Shown here piece after piece: positions 1-9,268 of a DNA stretch of 63,865 nt. Position numbers and translations under genes: made by a program. The notes under the pieces were generated by a model, which made no database searches, was not told the origin of the DNA, and saw nothing but the letters and a program-made list of their open reading frames with translations. This DNA is from Alphaproteobacteria bacterium (GTDB lineage Bacteria; Pseudomonadota; Alphaproteobacteria; UBA8366; GCA-2717185), in assembly GCA_012103325.1 (NCBI GenBank), contig WLWY01000004.1, forward strand, positions 1 through 63,865. Direction: 5' to 3'. Each line of letters opens with the position of its first letter. Positions within the stretch are counted from its first letter, which is position 1.

Positions 1-1745
1 GTCGGGGTCGCCGTGGCGGTGGCGGTGGCGTTGTCGCCGTCGGTCACCGTCAGCTCGATCGCGCTCAACGTCCCGCCGGCATTGACAACAGCCGCACCGT
101 CGGCGGTCAGCTCGACCTCGGCGTTGTCCGTATCCAGCTCATAGTACCCGTTGGTGTTGGTCCCGACGGTAAAAGTCACCGTCAGGGAAGCGTTCTCTTC
201 ATCCGCGGCCACGTAGGTGGCCGCCACCGTCGCCCCGCCATCTTCGGTCAAGGTCTCCGCCGTGATCACAATGGTCGGCGGGTCGTTGACCGGCGTAACC
301 GTCGGGGTCGCCGTGGCGGTGGCGGTGGCGTTGTCGCCGTCGGTCACCGTCAGTCGACGCGCTCAACGTCCCGCGGCATTGACGACAGCCGCCAACGTCG
401 GCAGGTCAGCTCGACCTGGGCCGTTGTCCGTACAGCGTGTTAGGTTGCGGGGTGGCGGTCAGGGTCACCGTCGGGGAAGTGGTTTCTTCGTCCGCGGCCA
501 CGTAGGTCGCCGCCACCGTCGCCCCGCCATCTTCGAACAAGGTCTCCGCCGTGATCACAATGGTCGGCGGGTCGTTGACCGGCGTAACCGTCGGGGTCGC
601 CGTGGCGGTGGCGGTGGCGTTGTCGCCGTCGGTCACCGTCAGCTCGATCGCGCTCAACGTCCCGCCGGCATTGACGACAGCCGCACCGTCGGCGGTCAGC
701 TCGACCTCGGCGTTGTCCGTATCCAGCGTGTAGTGCGGGTTGGCGGTCAGGGTCACCGTCGGGGAAGTGGTTTCTTCGTCCGCGGCCACGTAGGTCGCCG
801 CCACCGTCGCCCCGCCATCTTCGAACAAGGTCTCCGCCGTGATCACAATGGTCGGCGGGTCGTTGACCGGCGTAACCGTCGGGGTCGCCGTGGCGGTGGC
901 GGTGGCGTTGTCGCCGTCGGTCACCGTCAGCTCGATCGCGCTCAACGTCCCGCCGGCATTGACGACCTCCGCGCCGTCGGCGGTCAGCTCGACCTCGGCG
1001 TTGTCCGTATCCAGCTCATAGTACCCGTTGGTGTTGGTCCCGACGGTAAAAGTCACCGTCAGGGAAGCGTTCTCTTCATCCGCGGCCACGTAGGTGGCCG
1101 CCACCGTCGCCCCGCCATCTTCGGTCAAGGTCTCCGCCGTGATCACAATGGTCGGCGGGTCGTTGACCGGCGTAACCGTCGGGGTCGCCGTGGCGGTGGC
1201 GGTGGCGTTGTCGCCGTCGGTCACCGTCAGCTCGATCGCGCTCAACGTCCCGCCGGCATTGACGACAGCCGCACCGTCGGCGGTCAGCTCGACCTCGGCG
1301 TTGTCCGTATCCAGCTCATAGTACCCGTTGGTGTTGGTCCCGACGGTAAAAGTCACCGTCAGGGAAGCGTTCTCTTCATCCGCGGCCACGTAGGTCGCCG
1401 CCACCGTCGCCCCGCCATCTTCGGTCAAGGTCTCCGCCGTGATCACAATGGTCGGCGGGTCGTTGACCGGCGTAACCGTCGGGGTCGCCGTGGCGGTGGC
1501 GGTCACCGTGCCGTCGTCCACCGACAGAGCGATCGCGCTCAGCGGCCCGCCGAGATTGACGGCAGCCACACCGACATCGGTCAGCTTGACCTCGGCGTTG
1601 TCCGTATCCAGCGTATAGTGCCCGTCGGTGTTGGTCCCGGCGGTAAAATCCACCGTCAGGGTATCGCCGTCTTCATCCGTGGCCACATAGGTCGCCGCCA
1701 CCGTGGCCGTCGACACCCCCCTGTCTTCGAGCAAGGTCTCCGCCG
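1..1745 (-). repeat. Tandem coding repeats of 288-306 bp
   Basis: A conserved GTGATCACAATGGTCGGCGG block (+ strand) recurs at 262, 551, 839, 1139, 1439 and 1745. The intervals are 289, 288, 300, 300 and 306 bp. All are multiples of three except 289, which marks the frame loss. The 300-bp units are nearly identical to each other, the 288-bp units form a second class, and the oldest-looking 306-bp unit is diverged. Confidence 0.9.
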
Positions 1746-2808
1746 TGATCACAATGGTCGGCGGATCGTTGACCGCATCGATCGTGATGTCGAAGGTCTG
1801 GGCCGCACTGGTGGCGTCGTCCGCCGTCACGCCGGGCGTGCCGCCATCGTCCGTCAGTGTCACCGTCGTCGTGCCGTTGGCATCATCCGCCGGCGTGTAG
1901 CTCAGGTTGCCGCTGGCCAGATCGATCGCTGGGGCGGCCGAGAAGAGGGCCTCGCCGGCCGCCGGGATCTCGACGTTGAAGGTCAGCACCTGCCCGCTCT
2001 CGTTCGCCGGACCCGCCGAGATCGCAGAGGCAAAGCCGGTCACCGTCTGGTCGCCGGCATCCTCGGCGACCGTCTGGTTCCGGTTCGGATCGGCCGGAAG
2101 CGTAAAGCTCGGCCTCGCATTGATCGTCAAGATGGCCGCCGCACTCGTCACCTCCTCGGCGGCGTTGCTCACCACCACCTGGAACTGCGCCCCGTTATCC
2201 GCCAGCGCCGTGGGATCAAGGGTATAGGTCGCGCTCGTCGCCCCGGAGATATCCTCCCCATCGCGCTGCCATTGATAGCTCAACGTGCCGCCGCCCGTCG
2301 CCGCCGCCGTGAAGCTCGCCGCCGCGGGCGGCGTCACCGTTACATCCGCCGGCTCCGTCGTGATTACCACCGTTTCCAGCACCCTGACAAAGACCGTCAC
2401 GGTGTTACTGCCGCCAATTCCAGGTGCTACCGTTACGTAGGTAAACTCGGCACTGCCGACGAAGCCTGTGTTTGGCTCGAATCTGATCTCGGCGCCTGTG
2501 TCACTGCCAATGATCGTCGCGGTGCCAACCGTAGCAGTAGAGCCGCTGCCCACTTCGGTCACGCGGAGCACGCTCGCGGTGCTATTGATCGTATGGCCTG
2601 TGCCGTCGTTCGCGAGCACATCAATGTCGATCAGCGTGTTCTTAGGGGTGAACGCCTCGTCTTGCGGCGGCGTCACCTGTGCCTGCGCCGCCACGGGCGC
2701 GGCCAGCCAGGCGAAGCCGGCGACGGCGATCAGGGCGGCCGCGCGCGCCCAGCGGCGGCCGGTCGGAGAGGAGCCTTCAGACCAGAGATCTCGGCGCGTA
2801 GCGTGCAT
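1..2808 (-). CDS. Cadherin/Ig-like tandem-repeat surface protein, 3' end missing, frameshifted
   Basis: This encodes a secreted or cell-surface adhesin-like protein. The N-terminus has a long signal peptide (about residues 1-43, hydrophobic core then AAQAQ). It is followed by a cadherin-like module (about 46-145), an Ig-like module (about 146-232, with YQW and SATYTL motifs), another cadherin-like module to about 345, and then tandem repeats of about 96-100 residues. Each repeat begins VNDPPTIVITAETL and carries DTDNAEVEL, acidic motifs typical of calcium-binding extracellular repeats. The frame is open from the ATG at 2808 down to about 440. A cluster of small indels near 350-440 then breaks it, giving a stop at 406. 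The same repeats continue to base 1, so the C-terminal secretion or anchoring signal lies outside the window. Upstream DNA is AT-rich. The ligand is unknown. Confidence 0.75.
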
Positions 2809-3210
2809 GGATAATTTTCCCCAAATATATCGATTAAGGTTCTATTATCCATATTCTATAATAATATAATGTCTTTAATGATACTAAAAAGATCATAATA
2901 GATATTTTTAGATTTCACGAAGGTTCACGAACCGGCCGGCGATTGTCGTGCTCGGGAGTGGGCTTATCGGTCCGCCTGATCCGGCGGAGAGCCCTGATCG
3001 CTCTCACGCAGCGGACGCGGCGCAACGTCGGCCGGGGACGATGGCGCCTGTCTCGAAGAACTCAGCTGCTTGTCGGACTGTTATGAATGTCTGTGGTGGG
3101 CGCGCGCGAGGCCAACCCGCCCGGCCCCTCGCCAAGGCGCGATATCGTGACTGCGAGGTTCCGTTACCGCCTCGCCGGGGCGCCGATTACCGCAGGACCC
3201 GGGGCGATCT
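2809..3210. other. Intergenic region between the repeat protein and IS66
   Basis: The first 110 bases (about 2815-2930) are strikingly AT-rich, with runs such as TATAATAATATAATG, and probably hold the promoter of the leftward repeat-protein gene. I could not fix -10 and -35 boxes with confidence. The rest, to the IS66 left end at 3211, is GC-rich and shows no convincing gene. A short open frame at 2948-3214 has no ribosome site or recognisable domain. Confidence 0.4.
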
Positions 3211-3241
3211 GTGAGCGTCCGGTAAAGCAGCCCTGCCTATG
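3211..3241. repeat. IS66 left terminal inverted repeat
   Basis: Eleven of the first twelve bases match the inverted right end (GTGAGCGTCCGG versus GTAAGCGTCCGG), and a second matching block (CCTGCC) lies further in. Confidence 0.75.
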
Positions 3242-3261
3242 ATGACGTTGGACTGTTACGC

Positions 3262-4773
3262 TCAGGTTTGAGCGTAACGCCAGGGGAGCAGTTCGTCGAT
3301 CCGATTGATTTTATGGTCGGCGATACAGGCTAGCGTGTCGGTTAGCCAGGCCTGCGGATCGACGCCATTGAGTTTTGCTGTCTCGATCAGCGTATAGGCG
3401 ATGGCGGCTGATTTGCCGCCGGCCTCGGACCCCATGAAGAGATAATTCTTCCGCCCCAGGGCGATGGGCCGCATGGATCGCTCTGCGGTATTGTTGTCGA
3501 GTTCAAGAAAGCCGTGATCTAGATATGGTCGCAGCTTCTTCATGCGGGTCAGGGCGTAGCGAATAGCACCGGCTAAGGGTGATTTGCCGGATATCCGGGT
3601 CAATTGGGCATGCAGCCATGATTCCAGGTCGTCGAAGATTGGTTTTGATTGGCGCTGCCTGATCTTCACCCGTTGATCCGGCGATTGGCCCCGAACCTCC
3701 TTCTCGACGCCATAGAGTGTGGCGATACGTTTTATGGCTTCCTCGGCAATCGCCGATCCCTGAGCTTTGTGGATATCGACGAACTTGCGTCGGATATGGG
3801 CCATGCAGGCCACTTCCGTCACCTTGCCCGTGCGGTACAGGTCATTGAACCCCGCATAGCCATCGGCATGCATGAAGCCCGTGAAGTCCGCTAGATGTTC
3901 GCGCGGGCGAACGCCCTTCCTGTCGGACGAGAACTGATACCATGCGGCAGGATGCGCCTCTCCGGCCCAGGGTCGTTCATCGCGGACATAGGCCCAAAGC
4001 CGCGCGGTCCTGGTTTTACCGGAGCCTGGGGTCAGCATTTTTACCGGCGTATCATCGGCGAAGAGGGCCTGTCCCTTTAAAACATGGCGCGCGACGGCGT
4101 CCGCCAAAGGTTCCAACAGAGCCGTGGATTTGCCAACCCAATCGGCCAGGGTGGAGCGGTCCAGATCGATCCCCTCGCGCTGGAATATCTGACTTTGCCG
4201 GTACAAAGGCGAATGATCGGCGTACTTGTTGACCAGCACATGGGCCAGTAGGCCAGGACCGGGCCGCCCGTGCTCAATCGGCCGCGACGGCAGGGCTGCC
4301 TGATGGAACGTCTCACAGCAGGTGCAGGCCATGCGCGGGCGAACAATCCGGTTCACGACAAAACGTCCGGGGACATATTCCAGTTCCTCGGTGACATCGT
4401 CGCCAAGCGTTTTGAGCGCACCGCCGCATTCCCCACAGGCATCGCCCGGCGACAGTGTTGTCTCGTTGCGTGGGAGATGACCGGGCAGCGGTTTACGTTT
4501 GGGCTTGTCTTTTGGCGCTGCAGATTGATCTGCATTTGCATCGTCTGACGCGGGCTCCTGCGCGGACGCCGCAATCTCTTCGTCTTCCAGCGTCAACGCC
4601 AGTTGATCCAGAGCCTCCGAGCGCGACCCGAAGCGATGCTGGCGCATCCCGGCCAATTGGTGTTGGAGCTTCTCGATCAACACCGCCTGTGACTTCACTT
4701 CCGACGCCAGCGATGCCACCAGACCTTTTAATGCGGCAGGTTCATTCGGGAGGTTCTCAGCGTCGTCGAGCAT
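3262..4773 (-). CDS. tnpC: IS66 family transposase TnpC
   Basis: This is the DDE transposase of the IS66 element, 503 residues, normal for the family. An N-terminal coiled coil (about 15-50) is followed by a Cys4 zinc-binding region (CGECGG and CTCCE, about 110-155). The catalytic core contains [10 protein letters not shown] and, near the C-terminus, the [20 protein letters not shown] block that supplies the glutamate. It lies 72 bp downstream of tnpB and ends 50 bp inside the left terminal repeat. No frameshift or truncation is visible. Confidence 0.95.
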   Translation of the reverse strand: MLDDAENLPNEPAALKGLVASLASEVKSQAVLIEKLQHQLAGMRQHRFGSRSEALDQLALTLEDEEIAASAQEPASDDANADQSAAPKDKPKRKPLPGHLPRNETTLSPGDACGECGGALKTLGDDVTEELEYVPGRFVVNRIVRPRMACTCCETFHQAALPSRPIEHGRPGPGLLAHVLVNKYADHSPLYRQSQIFQREGIDLDRSTLADWVGKSTALLEPLADAVARHVLKGQALFADDTPVKMLTPGSGKTRTARLWAYVRDERPWAGEAHPAAWYQFSSDRKGVRPREHLADFTGFMHADGYAGFNDLYRTGKVTEVACMAHIRRKFVDIHKAQGSAIAEEAIKRIATLYGVEKEVRGQSPDQRVKIRQRQSKPIFDDLESWLHAQLTRISGKSPLAGAIRYALTRMKKLRPYLDHGFLELDNNTAERSMRPIALGRKNYLFMGSEAGGKSAAIAYTLIETAKLNGVDPQAWLTDTLACIADHKINRIDELLPWRYAQT

Positions 4774-4845
4774 GCCGGCAATCTATCAGCCGCCACCCCG
4801 CATGGGAATCCCCGGAAATTGACAACCCTTTGCTGTGAAACGACT

Positions 4846-5205
4846 TTACCCAGCCGTCAGGGGACGCCACGTTCGTTGTGGTATGCGCCAATCAATCCCT
4901 TCCAGCAGCATCGCCAATTGAGCCGGGGTCAGCGCAACCTTGCCCGCTTTCGCAGACGGCCAGACAAACCGTCCCTTCTCCAGACGCTTCGAGAACAGAC
5001 ATGCCCCTTGCCCGTCCCACCAGATCACCTTGATCAGATCGCCACGGCGACCCCGGAAGACGAACAGATGACCGCAATACGGCGCCGCCTTTAGAACCTT
5101 CTCTGTTTGCGCTGACAGCCCATTGAACCCCTTACGCATGTCCGTCACGCCGGCCGCAAGCCAAACCTTCGTGTTCGTGGGAACCGGGATCATCCCGACA
5201 AGCAC
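4846..5205 (-). CDS. tnpB: IS66 accessory protein TnpB
   Basis: This small accessory protein is required for IS66 transposition. At 119 residues it is the usual size. It shows the family motifs [10 protein letters not shown] and [20 protein letters not shown], then [10 protein letters not shown]. It overlaps the end of tnpA by 16 bp, suggesting translational coupling. Its biochemical activity is not established in the family; the assignment rests on motif recognition and position in the element. Confidence 0.93.
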   Translation of the reverse strand: MLVGMIPVPTNTKVWLAAGVTDMRKGFNGLSAQTEKVLKAAPYCGHLFVFRGRRGDLIKVIWWDGQGACLFSKRLEKGRFVWPSAKAGKVALTPAQLAMLLEGIDWRIPQRTWRPLTAG

Positions 5206-5567
5206 CGGAGCAGACGTACGAGCGCTTCGGGATCGTAAGGGCCGCTAATGCTCAAGCGATGACCTCCGGCAAGCGTGACCTCGATCTTGCCTTCGTCACC
5301 AACAGGGCGCTCGGCTTCGTGCTCGACGTGACGCGCAATCTCAACCGGCAGGAAACAGGCGGCGTCATCGACCGTGTCACTTCCCGCAAACCGGGGATCT
5401 TTCAGCCAGTTGAAAACCTGATTGGCGTTCACATTGTAGCGCCGTGCAACCTGTGAAACCGAAACGCCCGCAAACCGCGTCTGTGCGCAAATCATCCGCT
5501 TCTCGTCTGCACTCCAGCGCCGACGCTTGCCCCGCTTCGCCACATCCTGATCCCCGTTAGTGTCCAC
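5190..5567 (-). CDS. tnpA: IS66 accessory protein TnpA (helix-turn-helix)
   Basis: The first gene of the IS66 element, 125 residues. The N-terminal half (about 12-60) is a transposase-type helix-turn-helix with [12 protein letters not shown] and [23 protein letters not shown], likely binding the element ends. The C-terminal half resembles the conserved [15 protein letters not shown] segment of IS66 ORF1 proteins. The start is about 64 bp inside the right terminal repeat. Confidence 0.92.
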   Translation of the reverse strand: MDTNGDQDVAKRGKRRRWSADEKRMICAQTRFAGVSVSQVARRYNVNANQVFNWLKDPRFAGSDTVDDAACFLPVEIARHVEHEAERPVGDEGKIEVTLAGGHRLSISGPYDPEALVRLLRCLSG

Positions 5568-5600
5568 CTAAACAAGTGGACACTAAACCTCACTTCTTCT

Positions 5601-5631
5601 GCACGGCAGAGCGGTCAGGCCGGACGCTTAC
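5601..5631. repeat. IS66 right terminal inverted repeat
   Basis: It ends CCGGACGCTTAC, the inverted counterpart of the left end at 3211. No matching 8-bp duplication follows it. Confidence 0.75.
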
Positions 5632-5904
5632 CCTTATGTGGCATGACAGAAACCCCTGAATCGAATAGTAAGAAGGGAAAAGGGCCAAGTCTTAAATTAT
5701 GAATTACTTTCTCTCGACAATATAGCGGATTCGATGTTGGAGAATGCTTAGTCCCAACCAAAAAAAGGGAACACGGTGCAATGCAGGGCCATCAGCGTGG
5801 GAATAAAAGAGGCACTATATCTAATTGAAATAGCCTTCCGTTTAATTAAAGAACATCCGCCCGCAAGACATCCCCGGCAACCCGCGCCTGACAGCAAGCG
5901 GCTA

Positions 5905-6369
5905 TCACAACCATCGCCGCACCGACGCCTTGTAGGCCCGATATGCCTCGCCGAACTTGGCGTCCAAGTAGCGTTCCTCGCGCAGGATCACGCCGTAATG
6001 CAGCGTTGCCAGCGTGGGGAGCAGCATGGCGAGTAACCAGGCACCGCCGAATGCGGCGGCGATGGCGAGGTAGATCAGCGTCAGGCCGACATACATCGGG
6101 TTGCGTGTGTACTTGTACAGCCCCTCCGTCACCAACGCCGTCGAGGGGTGCCAGGGTTCGGGGCTGGTGCCAGCGCGGCGGAAGCCGCGGAGAGCCGGCA
6201 GGGCGGCGGCGAGGCCCGTCACACCGAGCAGCACCCCCAGCGGGTAGCCGAACTCGTTCGGCAGCGACGGTGCGGGCCACAGGAAATCCAATCCGTAACC
6301 GGCGAGCAGCCCCGCCAGGACGATCAGCGGGGGCGGCGCGATAACGTCGGCGGTGTCCGGTTTCGCCAT
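5905..6369 (-). CDS. Isoprenylcysteine carboxyl methyltransferase-like membrane protein
   Basis: A 154-residue integral membrane protein with about four hydrophobic segments. The C-terminal half carries the ICMT/PEMT-type signature: YKYTRNPMYVG (about residues 83-93), then a hydrophobic helix, then REERYLDAKFGEAYRAYKASVRRWL-type ending with conserved Glu, Phe-Gly and Tyr. In this superfamily that region binds S-adenosylmethionine and the lipid substrate. Bacterial homologues rarely have a known substrate, so a methyltransferase role is inferred. It is the last gene of a leftward operon, 3 bp after the TPP enzyme gene. Confidence 0.75.
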   Translation of the reverse strand: MAKPDTADVIAPPPLIVLAGLLAGYGLDFLWPAPSLPNEFGYPLGVLLGVTGLAAALPALRGFRRAGTSPEPWHPSTALVTEGLYKYTRNPMYVGLTLIYLAIAAAFGGAWLLAMLLPTLATLHYGVILREERYLDAKFGEAYRAYKASVRRWL

Positions 6370-6372
6370 CGG

Positions 6373-8004
6373 TTACTTGAAGCTGGAGATTTCCGTCTCC
6401 TTGCAGGTGATGAATTCGAGCAGCGCCGGGACACCAGCCTCGGTCTGTTCGATGCCGCGCTTGATCGCTGGGATGATGTCCTCCGGCTGCGTCACGCGCT
6501 CGCCATAGCCGCCGAAGGCGCGGGCCATCGCGGCGTAGTCGCCGGAGATGTCGGTGGCGCGGTACTTCTCGGTCGACTGCTCCATGATGTGCAGTTCGAT
6601 GGCCATGGAGAAATTGTTCAGCAGGATGGAGAGGATCGGGATGCGTTCGCGCACGGCGGTTTCGAAGTCCATGCCGGTGAAGCCGATCGCCGCATCGCCC
6701 CAGACATTGATGCAGAGCTTGTCCGGCCGCGCCAGCTTCGCGCCCATCGCGAGGCCGAGCCCGTAGCCCAGCTGCGTCGTCTTGCCCCAGCCGATATAGG
6801 AGAGCGGCGTGGTCGATTCCCAGAACGGGGTCAGCTGATCGCGCGGGCTGCCGGCGTCGTGGGTGATGATGGTGTTGTCGATATCGACCGTCTTGGCGAG
6901 GTCGGCCAGCACCCGGTAGGGGGACAGCGGTGTCTCGTCGGAATTGTGCTTCGGTGCCCATTCGGCGAGCCAGGGCTCCTTGATCGACTGGATTTCCGCT
7001 GCGACCGGCGCGGCATCGCGCTTACTCTTCAGTTTCGCTTCGATCGCCGGGATCAACGCGTCCAGGGTCAGCGCGGCATCGCCGATCAGGGCATGCGCGG
7101 CAACAACGTCCTTGTTCAAATCACCCGGGTCGAGCGTCGCGTGCACGATGGTCTTGCCCTTGGGCATGCCGACGCCGAAGCTGGTTTCCGTGAAGCTGCA
7201 GCCGATGCCGAAGATCGTGTCGGATTTCTGCAGGAACTCGTGCAACGCTTTCGGCACGCCGCGCCCCCCAGCACCAAGCGCCAGCGGATGCGTCTCGGGG
7301 AAAGCGCTCTTGCCGCCAAGACTTGTGGCGACCGGCGCAGCCAACAATTCTGCGAGCTGTTTCAATTGCGGCCAGGCTTCCGCGTAGTGAATACCCTGCC
7401 CCGCATAGATCACCAGCCGCTCCGCACCGGCGAGAACGTCCGCCGCCGCCTCGACCAGCTCCGGGTCGGGACCGACGCGCGTACTCGGCACCGGCACGTA
7501 TTCGATCTCGCCCTCGAAATCCTCGCCAAAGATGTCCGTCGGCACTTCGATCAGTGCCGGGCCGGGGCGGCCGTTGCAGATCGCGGTAAAGGCGCGCCGC
7601 ATAATGTTCGGGATTTCCTTGGTCGACGTGACCGGCTCCGCCAACTTCGTGACGTGTTGGAAATTTAACACCGAGTTGAAGTTCGGCTGCATGTGCGCGA
7701 TGCGGCGCGCGTAACCCATCGGCATGACGAGGATCGGCGAGGATTCGCCATAGGCCTGCGCCACGCCGCCGAAGGCGTTCTCCGCACCGGGCCCGTGCTG
7801 CATGCAGAACACGCCGATATTCTTACCGCTCGACAGGCGGGACATGGCATCCGCCATGTGCAGACCGATCCGTTCCTGGCGAACAATCACGGTTCGGATA
7901 TCCGCGCGGGCCGCATACTCGATGATGTGATTCACCGGGTACGCGATCAGGGTTTCAACGCCTTCGCGCTTCAGGATTTCAGCAATGACTTCTGCGGATT
8001 TCAT
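6373..8004 (-). CDS. Thiamine pyrophosphate-dependent enzyme (acetolactate synthase-like)
   Basis: A 543-residue enzyme with the three-domain plan of the POX/AHAS family. The N-terminal PYR domain contains the catalytic glutamate (VRQERIGLHMADAMSR, E44). A central domain with weak nucleotide-binding character lies at about 185-320. The C-terminal PP domain contains the TPP/Mg motif GDAAIGF (436-442) ending in LLNN (461-464). It could be a decarboxylase, a carboligase or a C-C hydrolase; the substrate cannot be read from sequence. Upstream, 28 bp away, is a sugar-type oxidoreductase and downstream a methyltransferase-like membrane protein, probably one transcript. Confidence 0.85.
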   Translation of the reverse strand: MKSAEVIAEILKREGVETLIAYPVNHIIEYAARADIRTVIVRQERIGLHMADAMSRLSSGKNIGVFCMQHGPGAENAFGGVAQAYGESSPILVMPMGYARRIAHMQPNFNSVLNFQHVTKLAEPVTSTKEIPNIMRRAFTAICNGRPGPALIEVPTDIFGEDFEGEIEYVPVPSTRVGPDPELVEAAADVLAGAERLVIYAGQGIHYAEAWPQLKQLAELLAAPVATSLGGKSAFPETHPLALGAGGRGVPKALHEFLQKSDTIFGIGCSFTETSFGVGMPKGKTIVHATLDPGDLNKDVVAAHALIGDAALTLDALIPAIEAKLKSKRDAAPVAAEIQSIKEPWLAEWAPKHNSDETPLSPYRVLADLAKTVDIDNTIITHDAGSPRDQLTPFWESTTPLSYIGWGKTTQLGYGLGLAMGAKLARPDKLCINVWGDAAIGFTGMDFETAVRERIPILSILLNNFSMAIELHIMEQSTEKYRATDISGDYAAMARAFGGYGERVTQPEDIIPAIKRGIEQTEAGVPALLEFITCKETEISSFK

Positions 8005-8032
8005 ATCATCCTCCCTGTTTTCCTAAATCGTC

Positions 8033-9013
8033 TCAGCTTTTGAGCACCGTCTCCGTCGTGCCGGACGCCGCCGATTTATTGATCGCATCATAGACCTCGA
8101 TACCATGTATCGCATCCGCCGCCGGCAGCGGGTAGGTCACGCCATCCGTCACGGCAGCGGCAAAGGCCTCCAGCTCGGCACGCTCTTTGTCGACCTTTCC
8201 GAAATCGATCACTTCCGTCTCACCCTCGATGGGACGCATCTCGAACAGCGACTCCTGCCGTATTTCCGCCGACCCTTTGGAACCGAATACCCGGACGGTC
8301 TGGGTCTGCACCGTGGCCGCCATGGTCCCGAGATACCCCGTCATGCCATTCTCGAACTTGAACAGCATCGAGGTCGTATCGTCCGTGTCGATGGAAACCG
8401 CGCGGCGCAGGCTCAGGCAATGCACCTCGCTGATCCGGCCGAACAGGCCGATGAGCGTATCGACCATGTGAATTCCCATGCCGCTCATGCCACCGGCAGG
8501 GCTCTCATGCCGCTGCGCGCGCCAACCACCCGGCTGATATTGCAGCCCGCCGCTGCCGGAAAAATTCGTTTCCGCATGCAGAATGGTGCCGAGGGATCCA
8601 TTATCTATGCGCTTCTGCAATTCAGCCCAGGAGGGCATGAAGCGGCGATTGTGGCCGAGCGCTAGAACCACGCCAGCCTTGTCCGCTGCCGCAACCGACT
8701 CAACGGCGCTGGCGGCGGACATCGTAAAGGGTTTTTCGACGAAGATATGCTTGCCGACCGCAGCGGCCTGCTTGATCTGATCCGCATGCTGCGTATGCGG
8801 GGTCGCCAGTACAATGGCATCGATGTCAGGATCGGCCAGCACAGCCGCGTAGTCGTCGCCGAGCGGAAATCCCTTCTCCTTGGCATAGGCTTCGGCCTTA
8901 GAAACGGTCCGCGTCACGCCCGCGGTGAACTGAATGGTCTCGCTCTTGCCTTGCACGGAATCGACGAGGATTTGCCCCCAGCGTCCCAGTCCAATGATCG
9001 CTGCTTTGATCAC
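8033..9013 (-). CDS. Gfo/Idh/MocA family NAD(P)-dependent oxidoreductase
   Basis: A 326-residue dehydrogenase. The N-terminal Rossmann fold starts IIGLGRWGQ (residues 6-14). The family motif EKPFTMS appears at about residue 94, and the C-terminal alpha/beta domain carries GGMSGMGIHMVDTL with the conserved His that binds substrate. Family members oxidise sugars, inositols or related cyclic polyols, so this protein may feed the downstream TPP enzyme; the substrate is unknown. It is the first gene of the leftward operon. Upstream lies a region with several GC-rich palindromes. Confidence 0.88.
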   Translation of the reverse strand: MIKAAIIGLGRWGQILVDSVQGKSETIQFTAGVTRTVSKAEAYAKEKGFPLGDDYAAVLADPDIDAIVLATPHTQHADQIKQAAAVGKHIFVEKPFTMSAASAVESVAAADKAGVVLALGHNRRFMPSWAELQKRIDNGSLGTILHAETNFSGSGGLQYQPGGWRAQRHESPAGGMSGMGIHMVDTLIGLFGRISEVHCLSLRRAVSIDTDDTTSMLFKFENGMTGYLGTMAATVQTQTVRVFGSKGSAEIRQESLFEMRPIEGETEVIDFGKVDKERAELEAFAAAVTDGVTYPLPAADAIHGIEVYDAINKSAASGTTETVLKS

Positions 9014-9056
9014 TCCTTAAACTCCCTGTTTGGTATCTCTTCGAAATTCAATTGTT

Positions 9057-9113
9057 TCTCCCCTCACCCGCCCTGAACGGTCATCAAAGCCGTTCAGCCC
9101 CAAGGAGAGGGTT
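9057..9113. repeat. Palindromic intergenic element
   Basis: CTGAACGG (9073-9080), a 9-base loop and CCGTTCAG (9090-9097) form an 8-bp perfect stem. It is flanked by CTCCCCTCACCC and GGAGAGGGT, which are themselves partly complementary. It resembles the dispersed GC-rich palindromes common between alphaproteobacterial genes and is one of three within 400 bp. Confidence 0.6.
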
Positions 9114-9187
9114 CTATATTTGACGTCGCCGCAACATCCCCTTCACCTCCGGAAATTTCCGCGAAAATGCACTACCGACACCATTTC

Positions 9188-9225
9188 ACCCCCCATCCTA
9201 ACCTTCCCCCGCAAGGGGGGAAGGG
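9188..9225. repeat. Palindromic intergenic element
   Basis: CCTTCCCCC (9202-9210), loop GCAA and a GGGGGGAAGG arm (9215-9224) make a 9-bp stem with one extra G. The preceding CACCCCCCATCCTAA tract is typical of dispersed alphaproteobacterial intergenic repeats. It could also terminate the leftward acyl-CoA dehydrogenase transcript that ran through here before the IS inserted. Confidence 0.6.
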
Positions 9226-9250
9226 ATAATTCAGGTAGGTCAATAAGCTG

Positions 9251-9268
9251 TTCTCCTCCCCCCTCAAG
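9251..9268. repeat. Left half of a palindromic element split by an IS
   Basis: The left half CTCCCCCCTCAAG (9256-9268) matches a right half beginning at 10425 (CTCAAGGGGGAGGACTAAGG). Removing the inserted IS restores a palindrome of type CTCCCCC-CTCAA-GGGGGAG followed by GGACTAAGGTGGGGGTGG, a third member of the local palindrome group. Confidence 0.65.

Larger units (their letters stand above)
3211..5631 (-). mobile_element. IS66-family insertion sequence
   Basis: This is a complete IS66-type element of about 2.42 kb with the usual tnpA-tnpB-tnpC order, all leftward. The left end starts GTGAGCGTCCGG. The right end, read inward on the other strand, is GTAAGCGTCCGG, which is the typical IS66 terminus; similarity continues weakly for about 31 bp. 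No 8-bp target duplication is visible: left flank GGCGATCT, right flank CCTTATGT. All three reading frames are intact, so the element may be active. Confidence 0.9.

Noticed and set aside
1..1745. CRISPR array or satellite DNA
   Set aside because: Repeats are 288-306 bp, contiguous and coding, with no spacers.
217..2814. An 865-codon open frame on the + strand across the repeat array
   Set aside because: It is the antisense of the exported repeat protein. Arg/Gly-rich repeats follow from the GC-rich tandem DNA; it has no signal peptide, domain or ribosome site.
2948..3214. An 88-codon open frame upstream of IS66
   Set aside because: No ribosome site, composition like GC-rich noncoding DNA, and it runs into the IS end.
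5642..5701. A 19-codon open frame next to the IS66 right end
   Set aside because: No ribosome site and no recognisable sequence; could be a remnant of a gene cut by the element, but nothing supports it.
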